64,000 bases of DNA from Sphingobacterium prati. GTDB lineage: Bacteria > Bacteroidota > Bacteroidia > Sphingobacteriales > Sphingobacteriaceae. The position numbers and the translations under genes were made by a program. Under the pieces are notes generated by a model, which saw only the letters and a list, made by a program, of their open reading frames with translations, had not been told where the DNA came from and did no database searches. Where the stretch lies: positions 379,144 through 443,143 of the forward strand of contig NZ_JABJWY010000039.1 of assembly GCF_013167215.1 (NCBI RefSeq), given 5' to 3'. Below, in pieces: positions 51,707 to 60,044 of the stretch. Numbering within the stretch: position 1 is the stretch's first letter; each line of letters starts with the position of its first letter.

Positions 51707-52118
51707 CCATATTTTCTGCCAATTAAAAAGTCCATAAGTGTGTGAAATTTCGATTCAATAGTAATCTTATGCGTTGTGTTATTTTTAATTTATTTCAATT
51801 TTATTGTTAAAATTTATTGTATTTGTAATTTTAGAGTGTCTACTTGGTTTTTTTATTAAATATTGCCAAGATTAGCGTTCTTTTTTTTAATGAAAGTTTT
51901 GCGTCAGTATAGTGTCATTTTATATGCTAGCATAGTAATATTAGCAATTTCTTGCCGCGTTTAAATCCACTATGTTTGATCGCAACTTAATCCAGACGAG
52001 CGGTAGAACCCCAAATAACAGCTGGCAGTGCAGTTGATCATTCGAGCGGAATGACCTTATTATGGCTGTGGATTATGGCTATCGGGATCGTAACTCAATA
52101 AAAATAATTATTTGCAGG
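51707..52118. other. Intergenic region with gene-like fragments
   Basis: About 410 bases between etfB and the TPR gene. At 51890-51964 a 24-codon frame (MKVLRQYSVILYASIVILAI, then SCRV) looks like a lipoprotein signal peptide but stops just after the lipobox Cys. A second frame ends at 52101 with a hydrophobic stretch (MTLLWLWIMAIGIVTQ from ATG 52051). These may be remains of a small lost lipoprotein gene or chance. Confidence 0.3.
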
Positions 52119-52150
52119 TTGACAGATGAACGTAATTTTAATTAAGTTTG
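52119..52150 (+). promoter_or_regulatory. Promoter of the TPR gene
   Basis: TTG (52119-52121), 21 bases, then TAAGTTTG (52143-52150), 14 bases before ATG 52165. Confidence 0.6.
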
Positions 52151-52164
52151 AAATAAAAAAGAAT

Positions 52165-52497
52165 ATGTCGACACGATTGGATCAACTCAACGAATTTTTG
52201 AAGGAGAGCCCCGAAGATCCTTTTTTAAAATATGCCATAGCTGCGGAGTACCTCAAACAAAATGAGGAGCAGGAAGCTTTGGAGAGATTTGAGCAGCTGA
52301 TAGATAAACATCCTGATTACGTAGGAACGTATTATCATTTGGGTAAATTATATGAAAAACTGGACAAACCGGAACTTGCGATCATCACATATAAAAGTGG
52401 AATTGACATTGCCCGTAAAAGTCGTAATTTCCATACCTTGGGTGAGTTACAGGGTGCTTTGTCTTTTTTGGTGGACGATGATGATGATGATTTTTAA
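52165..52497 (+). CDS. Small tetratricopeptide-repeat protein
   Basis: A cytoplasmic protein of 110 residues built of about two and a half TPR units: DPFLKYAIAAEYLKQNEEQEALERFEQLIDKHPDY and GTYYHLGKLYEKLDKPELAIITYKSGIDIARKS. The C-terminus ends in a run of six Asp then Phe, encoded by GAC and five GAT codons. TPR proteins act as protein-binding scaffolds; the partner is unknown. The ATG at 52165 follows from the promoter position. Confidence 0.85.
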   Translation: MSTRLDQLNEFLKESPEDPFLKYAIAAEYLKQNEEQEALERFEQLIDKHPDYVGTYYHLGKLYEKLDKPELAIITYKSGIDIARKSRNFHTLGELQGALSFLVDDDDDDF

Positions 52498-52582
52498 TCC
52501 GTTCTAAATTTTTGGTATTTAATTTGTTATGAATTTTATGGGTGTAACTATTAGATGCTGATTTTTTTGAATTTGGAATGAG

Positions 52583-53002
52583 ATGAAAAGGTTTATTTGG
52601 ACGGTGGGATTGTTGGTGATGATTGCGCTGGCGGGATGTGATAATCCGAAACAGAGTGTAGCGGTTTATAAAGATAATTTGCAGGAATTAAAAGGAAGAG
52701 AGAAAGGTGAAATTGTGATTGGAGAGTATAAAGGGATAATGCCCTGTGCTGATTGCGATGGAATAGAAACGCTTATTTCCTTACATCGGGACAATACGTA
52801 TAAATATTCGTCCAAATACCTCAACAAAAGTGATGATGTTTTCGTGCGTGAAGGGAAATGGAAATTAGACGGGAATATTATTACGTTGGATGGAGTTGAC
52901 TACAAATTCAAATTGGGAAATCATATTTTGAGTCAGTTGGATCTATCAGGCAATGATATTACGGGCGATATTTCCAAATACTATGTCCTGACGAAGAACT
53001 GA
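52583..53002 (+). CDS. NlpE N-terminal domain (copper-resistance-like) lipoprotein
   Basis: A 139-residue lipoprotein with the lipobox IALAGC (Cys 19). The NlpE N-terminal domain is seen in GEYKGIMPCADCDGIETLISLHRDNTYKYSSKYLN, with the paired cysteines C55 and C58 (CADC), and in REGKWKLDGNIITLDG. In E. coli NlpE senses envelope stress and surface contact through Cpx; short Bacteroidota versions lack the C-terminal domain and their signalling role is untested. It should sit in the outer membrane, facing the periplasm. Confidence 0.85.
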   Translation: MKRFIWTVGLLVMIALAGCDNPKQSVAVYKDNLQELKGREKGEIVIGEYKGIMPCADCDGIETLISLHRDNTYKYSSKYLNKSDDVFVREGKWKLDGNIITLDGVDYKFKLGNHILSQLDLSGNDITGDISKYYVLTKN

Positions 53003-53029
53003 AATCCGATAATGCTATAAAATTTATAT

Positions 53030-53063
53030 AAAAAATCCGAAGAGAATTCTCTTCGGGTTTTTT
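53030..53063. terminator. Bidirectional terminator
   Basis: A CCGAAGAGAA/TTCTCTTCGG palindrome (53037-53056) flanked by A and T runs, between convergent genes. Confidence 0.85.
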
Positions 53064-53082
53064 GTTTTTATATCTTTTGTGT

Positions 53083-54219
53083 CTAGCTGTTTTTAGAACA
53101 AAGCTCTTTTAACGTAGACACAACGAAATCCACTTCCTCTTTTGTGTTGTTTTTGCAAAAGGAAAATCTAACCGAAGGGCGGTCTGAATTTGTTTTGATA
53201 GCACCTAGCACATGTGAACCGATATCTGTTCCAGAGCTACAGGCACTTCCACCAGAACAGGAGATTCCTGCAATATCCAAGTTGAATAATAGCATATCAG
53301 CTAGATCACTGCAAGGAAAAGATACATTAAGTACAGTGTATAATGATTTATCGGGGTCGGTGATACCATTGAATTCAACATCCGGAATGGCTTTTTGCAG
53401 CTCTTCAATCATGTAAGATTTAAGCCCTTGGATATAAGTCTGATGTTCTTCCATATGTTCATAGGCAAGTTCAAGAGCCTTCGCCAGGCCAGCTATACCA
53501 TACACATTCTCAGTTCCACCACGCATATTCCGTTCCTGCGCGCCGCCATAAATCAAAGGTTTGATTTTATTATTTGCGTTGATATAAAGGAATCCCACAC
53601 CTTTTGGACCGTGAAACTTATGGGCAGCACCGGTAATAAAATCAATTTTAAGATGACCTAGATCGTGTGGATAATGCCCCATCGTCTGTACGGTATCCGA
53701 ATGAAAAATTGCGTTATATTGCCGGCATAATTCCGATATACGTTGAATGTCATTGAGATTTCCGATCTCGTTATTGGCGTGCATAATGGAAACAAAAGTG
53801 CGGGGATTTTTGCTCAGGAGCTCTTCCAGTTGATTAAGGTCTAAATTACCCTTATCGTCCACATCGAGTAGGTCAAGATGAACTTTTCCCGCCTTTTCAA
53901 GTTCTTCCAACGTATGTAAAACAGCGTGGTGTTCTATCGGTGAGGTAATCGCATGCGTGATGCCAAAGTCAGTGATCGAACGTACAATGGCCATATTATC
54001 GGCTTCGGTTCCGCCCGAAGTAAAGAAAATTTCTGCTGGAGATACGTGGAGTAGGTTGGCGATTGTCTTTCGTGCTTTTTCTACTATTGTTTTTACTTGT
54101 CTTCCGTGACTATGAATAGAAGATGGATTTCCAAAATTATTGTCCATCACATCTACCATTACTTTTATAACTTCAGGATCTAAGGCTGTAGTCGCTGCAT
54201 TGTCAAAATATACTTGCAT
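53083..54219 (-). CDS. Cysteine desulfurase (NifS/IscS type)
   Basis: A 378-residue PLP enzyme that removes sulfur from cysteine for Fe-S clusters and thio-modified tRNA. The PLP lysine is K201 in TGAAHKFHGPKGVGF; HHAVLHTLE and FHSDTVQTMGHY are cofactor-site blocks. The catalytic Cys is C327 in CSGGSACSSGT on the mobile loop. The short SACSSG loop region fits the IscS-like class I enzymes. No iscU or mnmA is adjacent, so its precise role is open. The -7 box ends 4 bases before the ATG, so the mRNA is probably leaderless. Confidence 0.92.
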   Translation of the reverse strand: MQVYFDNAATTALDPEVIKVMVDVMDNNFGNPSSIHSHGRQVKTIVEKARKTIANLLHVSPAEIFFTSGGTEADNMAIVRSITDFGITHAITSPIEHHAVLHTLEELEKAGKVHLDLLDVDDKGNLDLNQLEELLSKNPRTFVSIMHANNEIGNLNDIQRISELCRQYNAIFHSDTVQTMGHYPHDLGHLKIDFITGAAHKFHGPKGVGFLYINANNKIKPLIYGGAQERNMRGGTENVYGIAGLAKALELAYEHMEEHQTYIQGLKSYMIEELQKAIPDVEFNGITDPDKSLYTVLNVSFPCSDLADMLLFNLDIAGISCSGGSACSSGTDIGSHVLGAIKTNSDRPSVRFSFCKNNTKEEVDFVVSTLKELCSKNS

Positions 54220-54223
54220 GCTG

Positions 54224-54253
54224 CAAAATTACAAATCTCAGAAGTAAATCAAA
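54224..54253 (-). promoter_or_regulatory. Promoter of the cysteine desulfurase gene
   Basis: Reading leftward, TTTG (54253-54250), 18 bases, then TAATTTTG (54231-54224). The ATG at 54219 lies where the transcript would start. Confidence 0.65.
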
Positions 54254-54270
54254 TGCATTATGGTTTATTT

Positions 54271-55896
54271 TTAATCAGAATTTGGTCTTTTTTTTATCAA
54301 TATAAAAAATCCACCCAAAGCGATTGCTAAACCCATGTAGGCAGCCATATCTCCAACTTTGGTGTAGGTTGTCAGCTCTTCATTTAAATTGATCTCCTGG
54401 TTCAATGCTGCGGGTACCCACCATTTGGTCTGCTGTACAATATCACCACGTTGATTGATGAAGCCAGATATTCCGGTATTCGCCGAGCGGGCAACCCAGC
54501 GCCGATTTTCAATGGCCCTTAATTTTGCATACTGCAAATGTTGATCTTTTCCCGAAGTATTGCCCCACCAGCCATCGTTGGTAATGATAGCGATAAACTG
54601 AGCTCCTTTTTTAACATATTTAGCCACATAATCACCCCAGATGGATTCATAGCAGATAACCGGAGCAGCACCGATGCCACTTTGTGCGTAGAAAACCGAA
54701 GGCTCGGCCTGTTTTCCGTAGCCGCCGGTTGTTCCACCAAAAGCCTTGAACAAAGGTTTTAAAACATTCATTGCCGTTCCAAAGGGCATCTGTTCGACAC
54801 CGGGTACCAATTTGGATTTGTGGTAAAATTGTAGTTTGGAAGAGTAGTCAATCAATGTTGCTGCATTGAAGTTGTCTTTGTAGATATTAGGAGAAACTTC
54901 GCGGGCAGTGGCTGTCTTTGCGTAATTATACAATTGATAGCTTTCTATGCCGGACAAGACATTACCATTTTTATACTGATCCAAAAAATGCAGGATTCGT
55001 TGATAGGAATAAGTGTCACGCAGGTTTTCTTCATCAAAATCACCGTTTTGTGAAAGAGCAGTTTCGGGCCAGATAAAGAACTCCGTATTGGGTTTGGCCA
55101 CTGAACTTGAAAGGCTAAACAAGGTGTTTAATTGTTCCTCGGGGCTAAGTTGAAACTTGATGTAAGGATTGATATTTGGCTGCACAACCACCACCTGTGC
55201 GGGATTTTGGTGTTCCTCATAATTGAAATAGCGAACCAAAGAAAAGACCGTTGGAACGAGTATAACGAGCATTAAACAAACTACAGGAATCGCCTTGTTT
55301 TTGAGTTCGTAAACACCTTTTCGATTGAGATAAAGCACGAAACCCAAAATATTAACCAACCATATCCATATTGATCCACCATATACGCCCGTCATGTCGT
55401 ACCACTGGATTAGTTGATGAAAGTTGGCAAATCCGTTTCCCAAAGTCATCCAGGGAAAGGCAAGGTCCCAGGTTGCATGCAGAAATTCATAACTGATCCA
55501 GAACCCCATTAATCCAAAAAGCGATAACAAAGGCGAAGCTCTACGCCGTAATTGATAATACAAGGTGAACGCTATAGCCATTAATGCTGCTCCGAGACAA
55601 AAGGGGATCAAGCTGATCAGAATTGCCGCAAAAGGCGGCATCACTGCTGAGATCGAGTTGTATACCCAGTAAATGGATGCAGTGTTCCAGACTACAGCCG
55701 TCAGACCTGCGGTCAGAAATATTTTTTTACCTTTCTTTTTAATGGTTTCGCTGCGTATGATGTTTTCCAGTGCAATCAATAAGGGCAGGAATCCGATAAA
55801 AAGCAGTACGCTCGAATAGGGGATGGGTGGCCATCCCAACCACAATAAAAAGGCACTTAAAAGTGCCAATAGATAGTTGTTCTTCACGATATCCAC
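54271..55896 (-). CDS. lnt: Apolipoprotein N-acyltransferase
   Basis: A 541-residue inner-membrane enzyme adding the third acyl chain to lipoproteins. About seven N-terminal helices are followed by the nitrilase-like domain with the Glu-Lys-Cys triad: E278 in FIWPETAL, K360 in FYHKSKLVPGVEQMPFG and C415 in APVICYESIWGDY. A last helix lies near the C-terminus (MAAYMGLAIALGGFFILIK). It would mature the many lipoproteins encoded here (OmpH-like, NlpC, NlpE-like, SusD). Third gene of the rsmI operon. Confidence 0.93.
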   Translation of the reverse strand: MDIVKNNYLLALLSAFLLWLGWPPIPYSSVLLFIGFLPLLIALENIIRSETIKKKGKKIFLTAGLTAVVWNTASIYWVYNSISAVMPPFAAILISLIPFCLGAALMAIAFTLYYQLRRRASPLLSLFGLMGFWISYEFLHATWDLAFPWMTLGNGFANFHQLIQWYDMTGVYGGSIWIWLVNILGFVLYLNRKGVYELKNKAIPVVCLMLVILVPTVFSLVRYFNYEEHQNPAQVVVVQPNINPYIKFQLSPEEQLNTLFSLSSSVAKPNTEFFIWPETALSQNGDFDEENLRDTYSYQRILHFLDQYKNGNVLSGIESYQLYNYAKTATAREVSPNIYKDNFNAATLIDYSSKLQFYHKSKLVPGVEQMPFGTAMNVLKPLFKAFGGTTGGYGKQAEPSVFYAQSGIGAAPVICYESIWGDYVAKYVKKGAQFIAIITNDGWWGNTSGKDQHLQYAKLRAIENRRWVARSANTGISGFINQRGDIVQQTKWWVPAALNQEINLNEELTTYTKVGDMAAYMGLAIALGGFFILIKKRPNSD

Positions 55897-55901
55897 TTAT
55901 G

Positions 55902-56600
55902 TTATAAACTGGATAAAACTTCTTTTTTCTTTTGCTCGTACTCCTCCTGTGTGATCAGTTGTCTGTCAAAGAGTGCCTTTAGTTTTTTAAGCTTTAAGGT
56001 AATTTCATCATCTACCTCTTCGGCAATCGGAGGAGTGGGTATAGGAGCCGTCGGTTGTACAATCGGTGCCGCAGGTTGTACTATAGGGGCTACCGGGGTG
56101 ATTACCGGTGCTGTTGGAGTGGGCTGGTTGTTTTCAATTTTCTCCGCTAATACCTCCCGAGGACTGCTGGGAGCGATCACGATCTTTTCCTTTTCAGCGG
56201 CCAGTTCTGCCTTTTTGTAGTTTTCAAGAGCGGCTTTAATATATTGGTAGAGTTTTCTTGCCTGTACTTTTGGGATGTAATCAATACTTAAATTCTCACC
56301 GGTAAAGGGAATGACGGTAACCTTTGAGCCAAAGATCTCCTCTTTGAAGGCAATATCTTTAATATCCTGCCAGCCAAAGATCTCAAAATCGGTAGCCAGG
56401 CCCAATTTGGTAAATTCACACATAAAAATGCGTTTATTGCTAATGGTGATACTATCCGGTAAAATTGTCACCGCAGGTTTTTTCTGTACGGCGATATAAT
56501 CTATTTTTTCTCCCGGAGTAAGCATATCCTGGACTTTGGTAACCAATTTTTCAATGATTTTTATATCCTGTCCATCCTGTGCAAATTGTTCCATGTTCAT
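55902..56600 (-). CDS. PH-like and SHOCT domain protein
   Basis: A 232-residue soluble protein. The N-terminal half (about 15-130) resembles bacterial PH domains: LTPGEKIDYIAVQKKPAVTILPDSITISNKRIFMCEFTKLG and DFEIFGWQDIKDIAFKEEIFGSKVTVIPF. A Pro/Val/Ala-rich linker follows, with the repeated PVAPIVQPAAPIVQPTAPIP. The C-terminus is a SHOCT helix pair (LKKLKALFDRQLITQEEYEQKKKEVLSSL), thought to mediate oligomerisation. Function is unknown. It lies 5 bases before lnt and 36 after rsmI. ATG 56594 is a second possible start. Confidence 0.8.
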   Translation of the reverse strand: MNMEQFAQDGQDIKIIEKLVTKVQDMLTPGEKIDYIAVQKKPAVTILPDSITISNKRIFMCEFTKLGLATDFEIFGWQDIKDIAFKEEIFGSKVTVIPFTGENLSIDYIPKVQARKLYQYIKAALENYKKAELAAEKEKIVIAPSSPREVLAEKIENNQPTPTAPVITPVAPIVQPAAPIVQPTAPIPTPPIAEEVDDEITLKLKKLKALFDRQLITQEEYEQKKKEVLSSL

Positions 56601-56636
56601 GTCAAATACGTTTTATTAATCAAAGATTGTCAAAAT

Positions 56637-57302
56637 TTATTCCAATCCACCTACACAAAATACAAATTCTCCTTTGATTGGATTGTTTTCAAAGTGTAAT
56701 TTTAAATCAGTTAAAGTTCCGCGGACATTCTCCTCATACAGTTTGCTTAATTCTCTGGAAATAGAAGCCTGCCTATCCGCACCGAAAATTGTAATAAACT
56801 CTTCGATTGTCTTGAGGATGCGGTGCGGTGATTCATAGAAAATCATGGTCCTCTTTTCTTCCGCCAATGCCTTCAGACGAGTTTGGCGTCCTTTTTTTAC
56901 AGGCAGGAAACCTTCAAAGCAAAACCGGTCATTAGGCAGGCCCGAGTTGACCAGGGCCGGTACAAAAGCGGTGGCACCGGGTAGGCATTGTACTTCCAGT
57001 CCCTCTTTAATAGCCGCTCTGACCAATAAAAAACCTGGGTCGGAGATTGCTGGCGTTCCGGCATCCGAAATAAGGGCTATGTTCTGTCCTTCTTTCAGAA
57101 ATTTAATGATTTCAGAAACTGCTTTATGCTCATTATGCTGATGATGCGCAAAGACCTTTTTGTCTATACCAAAGTGCTTCAGAAGGGGAGCACTTGTCCT
57201 CGTGTCCTCAGCTAAGATAATGTCTACTTCTTTCAGAATATTGACTGCACGAAAGGTCATGTCTTCCAGATTGCCAATAGGTGTTGGAACTAAATATAAC
57301 AT
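56637..57302 (-). CDS. rsmI: 16S rRNA (cytidine(1402)-2'-O)-methyltransferase
   Basis: A 221-residue SAM-dependent tetrapyrrole-methylase-fold enzyme. MLYLVPTPIGNLEDMTFRAVNILKEVDIILAEDTRTSAPLLKHFGI, NIALISDAGTPAISDPGFLLVRAAI and LPGATAFVPALVNSGLPNDRFCFEGFLP are diagnostic. It makes the 2'-O-methyl on C1402 that, with the N4-methyl made by RsmH (also in this window), gives m4Cm1402. I start at ATG 57302; the TAACTTTG box (57313-57306) ends only 3 bases earlier, so the mRNA is probably leaderless. First gene of the rsmI, PH/SHOCT, lnt unit. Confidence 0.93.
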   Translation of the reverse strand: MLYLVPTPIGNLEDMTFRAVNILKEVDIILAEDTRTSAPLLKHFGIDKKVFAHHQHNEHKAVSEIIKFLKEGQNIALISDAGTPAISDPGFLLVRAAIKEGLEVQCLPGATAFVPALVNSGLPNDRFCFEGFLPVKKGRQTRLKALAEEKRTMIFYESPHRILKTIEEFITIFGADRQASISRELSKLYEENVRGTLTDLKLHFENNPIKGEFVFCVGGLE

Positions 57303-57305
57303 GGT

Positions 57306-57313
57306 CAAAGTTA
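57306..57313 (-). promoter_or_regulatory. -7 box of rsmI
   Basis: TAACTTTG read leftward, 3 bases from ATG 57302. I found no TTG at the usual upstream distance. Confidence 0.45.
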
Positions 57314-57391
57314 AGTTTTTTTTACTATATAATAGGTGCTAAAACATTCTGTCTATTTTGGAGTTATTTTCTATATAAATGCAAGAAATAC

Positions 57392-58468
57392 ATGATGCAA
57401 TACATTGAAAAAATACAGGCACATCTAGGTGCCGAATCAGATTATCTATTGGCATTTGACAAACCAGCGGTTTCGAAAACCATGCTTCATCTGCCTGAGA
57501 CGACATTTATTGATCAGGTCTATGGTGCTAGCGACCGTACACCACAGGTATTACGCAGCTTGGGGCAGCTTTTTGGAACCGGCCGGCTGGCCAATACAGG
57601 ATACCTGTCCATATTGCCGGTAGATCAGGGGATTGAACATAGCGCCGGCGCTTCCTTTGCGCCCAACCCGCAGTATTTTGATCCGGAGAATATCGTAAAA
57701 TTGGCACTGGAGGGGAACTGTAATGCCGTCGCATCGACTTTTGGCGTACTGGGTGCTGTATCCCGGAAATATGCACACAAGATCCCTTTTCTGGTCAAAA
57801 TCAATCACAACGAATTGCTGACCTATCCCAACCGTGCCGACCAAATCCTGTATGGAACGATACGCGAAGCCTGGAATATGGGAGCGGTAGCAGTTGGAGC
57901 GACCATTTATTTTGGTTCGGAAGAGTCCGACCGTCAGATCATTGAAGTGGCAAAGGCATTTGAGGAAGCACATTCACTTGGGATGGCAACGGTATTATGG
58001 TGTTATTTGCGGAATCCGGCGTTTAAGGCAGAAGACAAGGACTACCATCTAGCTGCAGACCTAACCGGGCAGGCCAACCATCTCGGGGTGACGATCAAAG
58101 CAGATATTATTAAACAAAAGCTACCCGAACTGAACGGTGGTTTTAAAGCCCTCAACATGGGTAAAAGTAGTTATGGCAAATTAGATGACCGCATGTATTC
58201 GCAATTGTCATCAGACCATCCGATTGATCTTTGCCGCTATCAGGTGCTCAACTGCTTTTCCGGACGGGCAGGGCTGATCAATTCCGGCGGAGCTTCGGGG
58301 CAGAACGATATACAAGAAGCGGTAAAAACCGCCGTAATCAACAAAAGAGCTGGCGGTACAGGACTGATATCAGGTCGGAAAGCTTTCCAAAAGCCAATGA
58401 ACGAGGGGGTTGAATTGCTGCATGCTATCCAGGATGTTTATTTATGTGAAGAAGTTACGATTGCTTAG
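57392..58468 (+). CDS. Fructose-bisphosphate aldolase class I (archaeal/FbaB type)
   Basis: A 358-residue Schiff-base aldolase of the DhnA/FbaB group, cleaving fructose 1,6-bisphosphate in glycolysis or forming it in gluconeogenesis. LSILPVDQGIEHSAGASFAPNPQYFDPENIV is the typical N-terminal part of the barrel. PFLVKINHNELLTY, VAVGATIYFGSEESDRQI, DIIKQKLPE and GLINSGGASGQNDIQEAVKTA (phosphate-binding glycine loop) follow. I start at the tandem ATG 57392/57395 (MMQYIEKIQAHLG), dropping an upstream A+T-rich extension that overlaps the rsmI promoter. Confidence 0.9.
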   Translation: MMQYIEKIQAHLGAESDYLLAFDKPAVSKTMLHLPETTFIDQVYGASDRTPQVLRSLGQLFGTGRLANTGYLSILPVDQGIEHSAGASFAPNPQYFDPENIVKLALEGNCNAVASTFGVLGAVSRKYAHKIPFLVKINHNELLTYPNRADQILYGTIREAWNMGAVAVGATIYFGSEESDRQIIEVAKAFEEAHSLGMATVLWCYLRNPAFKAEDKDYHLAADLTGQANHLGVTIKADIIKQKLPELNGGFKALNMGKSSYGKLDDRMYSQLSSDHPIDLCRYQVLNCFSGRAGLINSGGASGQNDIQEAVKTAVINKRAGGTGLISGRKAFQKPMNEGVELLHAIQDVYLCEEVTIA

Positions 58469-58628
58469 GTACGAACTCAGATTCATCTTAAGGTCAGGTT
58501 GTTGGAAGGGGTTTTATCTACTATCCCGCTCTTGTTTACATGTAAATACTGTACAATAAAGGGGGCAAAGTGATGGAGGTGAAATAAACTGGAGCGCGCT
58601 GCAAACAGGCGTGGGTAGATAAATTTGC

Positions 58629-58659
58629 TTGTATATGAAGTCAAATTTATCTAAGTTTG
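58629..58659 (+). promoter_or_regulatory. Promoter of serS
   Basis: TTG (58629-58631), 20 bases, then TAAGTTTG (58652-58659). The 19 bases CAAATTTATCTAAGTTTGT are identical to those at the DUF151 gene promoter. Confidence 0.65.
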
Positions 58660-58691
58660 TTCACTATTTTTTAAATAATACATTTATAATT

Positions 58692-59963
58692 ATGTTGCAA
58701 TTGAATTATATCCGTGAAAACAGGGATACGGTTATCGAAAGATTGGCTGTCAAGCATTTCAAGGAAATTGGATTGGTCGACGAAATCATCAGTTTGGATG
58801 AAGACCGCCGTAAGATCCAGGCGGAATCGGACGCACTTTCGGGCGAAGCTAACGCGGCAGCAAAGCAGATTGGAGATCTGATGCGCCAAGGAAGAAAAGA
58901 AGAAGCTGAAGCCGTTAAATCCCAATCGTCCGGATATAAAGAGCAAGTAAAGCAACTATTGGACAAATTAGGAGCGATTGAAATCGAATTGAATGATAAG
59001 ATTGTTCAATTGCCTAATTTACCGCATCAATCTGTTCCTGTCGGTGTGAGTGCCGATGATAATGAGGTGGTTTTAACAAATGGTGAAATTCCGGCTTTAT
59101 CGGAAGATGCATTGCCCCATTGGGAATTATTAAATAAATATGATATTGTAGATCTGGAGCTCGGTGTAAAAGTTGCAGGAGCAGGATTTCCGATTTACAA
59201 AGGCAAAGGCGCAAAATTGCAGCGCGCATTGATTAATTTCTTTTTGGATCAGGCAGCCGAGCAGGGGTATGAAGAGGTACAGGTACCCATTTTGGTTAAC
59301 GAGGAGTCCGCTTTTGCTACCGGGCAGTTGCCGGACAAGGAAGGACAGATGTATTATGTCAACAATGACAACTTATACTTAATCCCTACGGCAGAGGTGC
59401 CGGTAACCAATATTTATAGAGATGTCATTGTTAAGGAAGCACAGTTTCCGATTAAGCATTGCGCCTACACGCCATGTTTCCGCCGTGAAGCAGGTTCTTA
59501 TGGGGCCCATGTGCGTGGATTGAACCGTTTACATCAGTTTGATAAGGTAGAGGCGGTACAGCTAGTACATCCAGAAAAATCGTATGAAGTCCTGGAAGAA
59601 ATGAGTCTATATGTACAGGGTTTGCTTCAAAAATTAGAACTACCTTATCGTGTATTGCGTCTTTGTGGTGGTGATATGAGTTTCACTTCCGCCTTGACTT
59701 ATGATATGGAGGTGTATAGTTCTGCGCAAAAGCGCTGGTTGGAGGTATCTTCTGTTTCCAATTTTGAAACATATCAAGCCAACCGGTTGAAAGTACGTTT
59801 TAAAAATTCAGATGGGAAAATGCAATTGGCCCACACACTAAATGGTTCAGCGTTAGCGCTGCCACGGATTGTTGCTGCGATATTAGAGAATAATCAAACT
59901 GATAAAGGGATTCGCATACCTGCAGTTTTGGTTCCTTATACCAAATTCGAATATATCGATTAA
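58692..59963 (+). CDS. serS: Seryl-tRNA synthetase
   Basis: A 423-residue class II synthetase charging tRNA-Ser with serine. The N-terminal coiled-coil arm (about 1-105) binds the tRNA long variable arm and starts MLQLNYIRENRDTVIERL. Catalytic motif 2 is CFRREAGSYGAHVRGLNRLHQFDKVE, motif 3 is LNGSALALPRIVAAILEN, and LIPTAEVPVTN lies at the active site. I use ATG 58692 because the full promoter covers the upstream extension. A clear terminator follows. Confidence 0.96.
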   Translation: MLQLNYIRENRDTVIERLAVKHFKEIGLVDEIISLDEDRRKIQAESDALSGEANAAAKQIGDLMRQGRKEEAEAVKSQSSGYKEQVKQLLDKLGAIEIELNDKIVQLPNLPHQSVPVGVSADDNEVVLTNGEIPALSEDALPHWELLNKYDIVDLELGVKVAGAGFPIYKGKGAKLQRALINFFLDQAAEQGYEEVQVPILVNEESAFATGQLPDKEGQMYYVNNDNLYLIPTAEVPVTNIYRDVIVKEAQFPIKHCAYTPCFRREAGSYGAHVRGLNRLHQFDKVEAVQLVHPEKSYEVLEEMSLYVQGLLQKLELPYRVLRLCGGDMSFTSALTYDMEVYSSAQKRWLEVSSVSNFETYQANRLKVRFKNSDGKMQLAHTLNGSALALPRIVAAILENNQTDKGIRIPAVLVPYTKFEYID

Positions 59964-60010
59964 GCGAACGTATTACATAACGAATCTATAATCTTGGATT
60001 TGCTAGAAGG

Positions 60011-60044
60011 AGACTTTACCTGAATGGGTAAAGTCTTTTTTTTT
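60011..60044 (+). terminator. Intrinsic terminator after serS
   Basis: A perfect 10-bp stem AGACTTTACC/GGTAAAGTCT (60011-60020 with 60027-60036), 6-base loop, then a run of T. Confidence 0.9.

Noticed and set aside
53666..53674. Perfect DnaA box TGTGGATAA
   Set aside because: A single copy inside the cysteine desulfurase coding sequence; another single copy lies in corA at 19534-19542. Isolated 9-mers are expected by chance.
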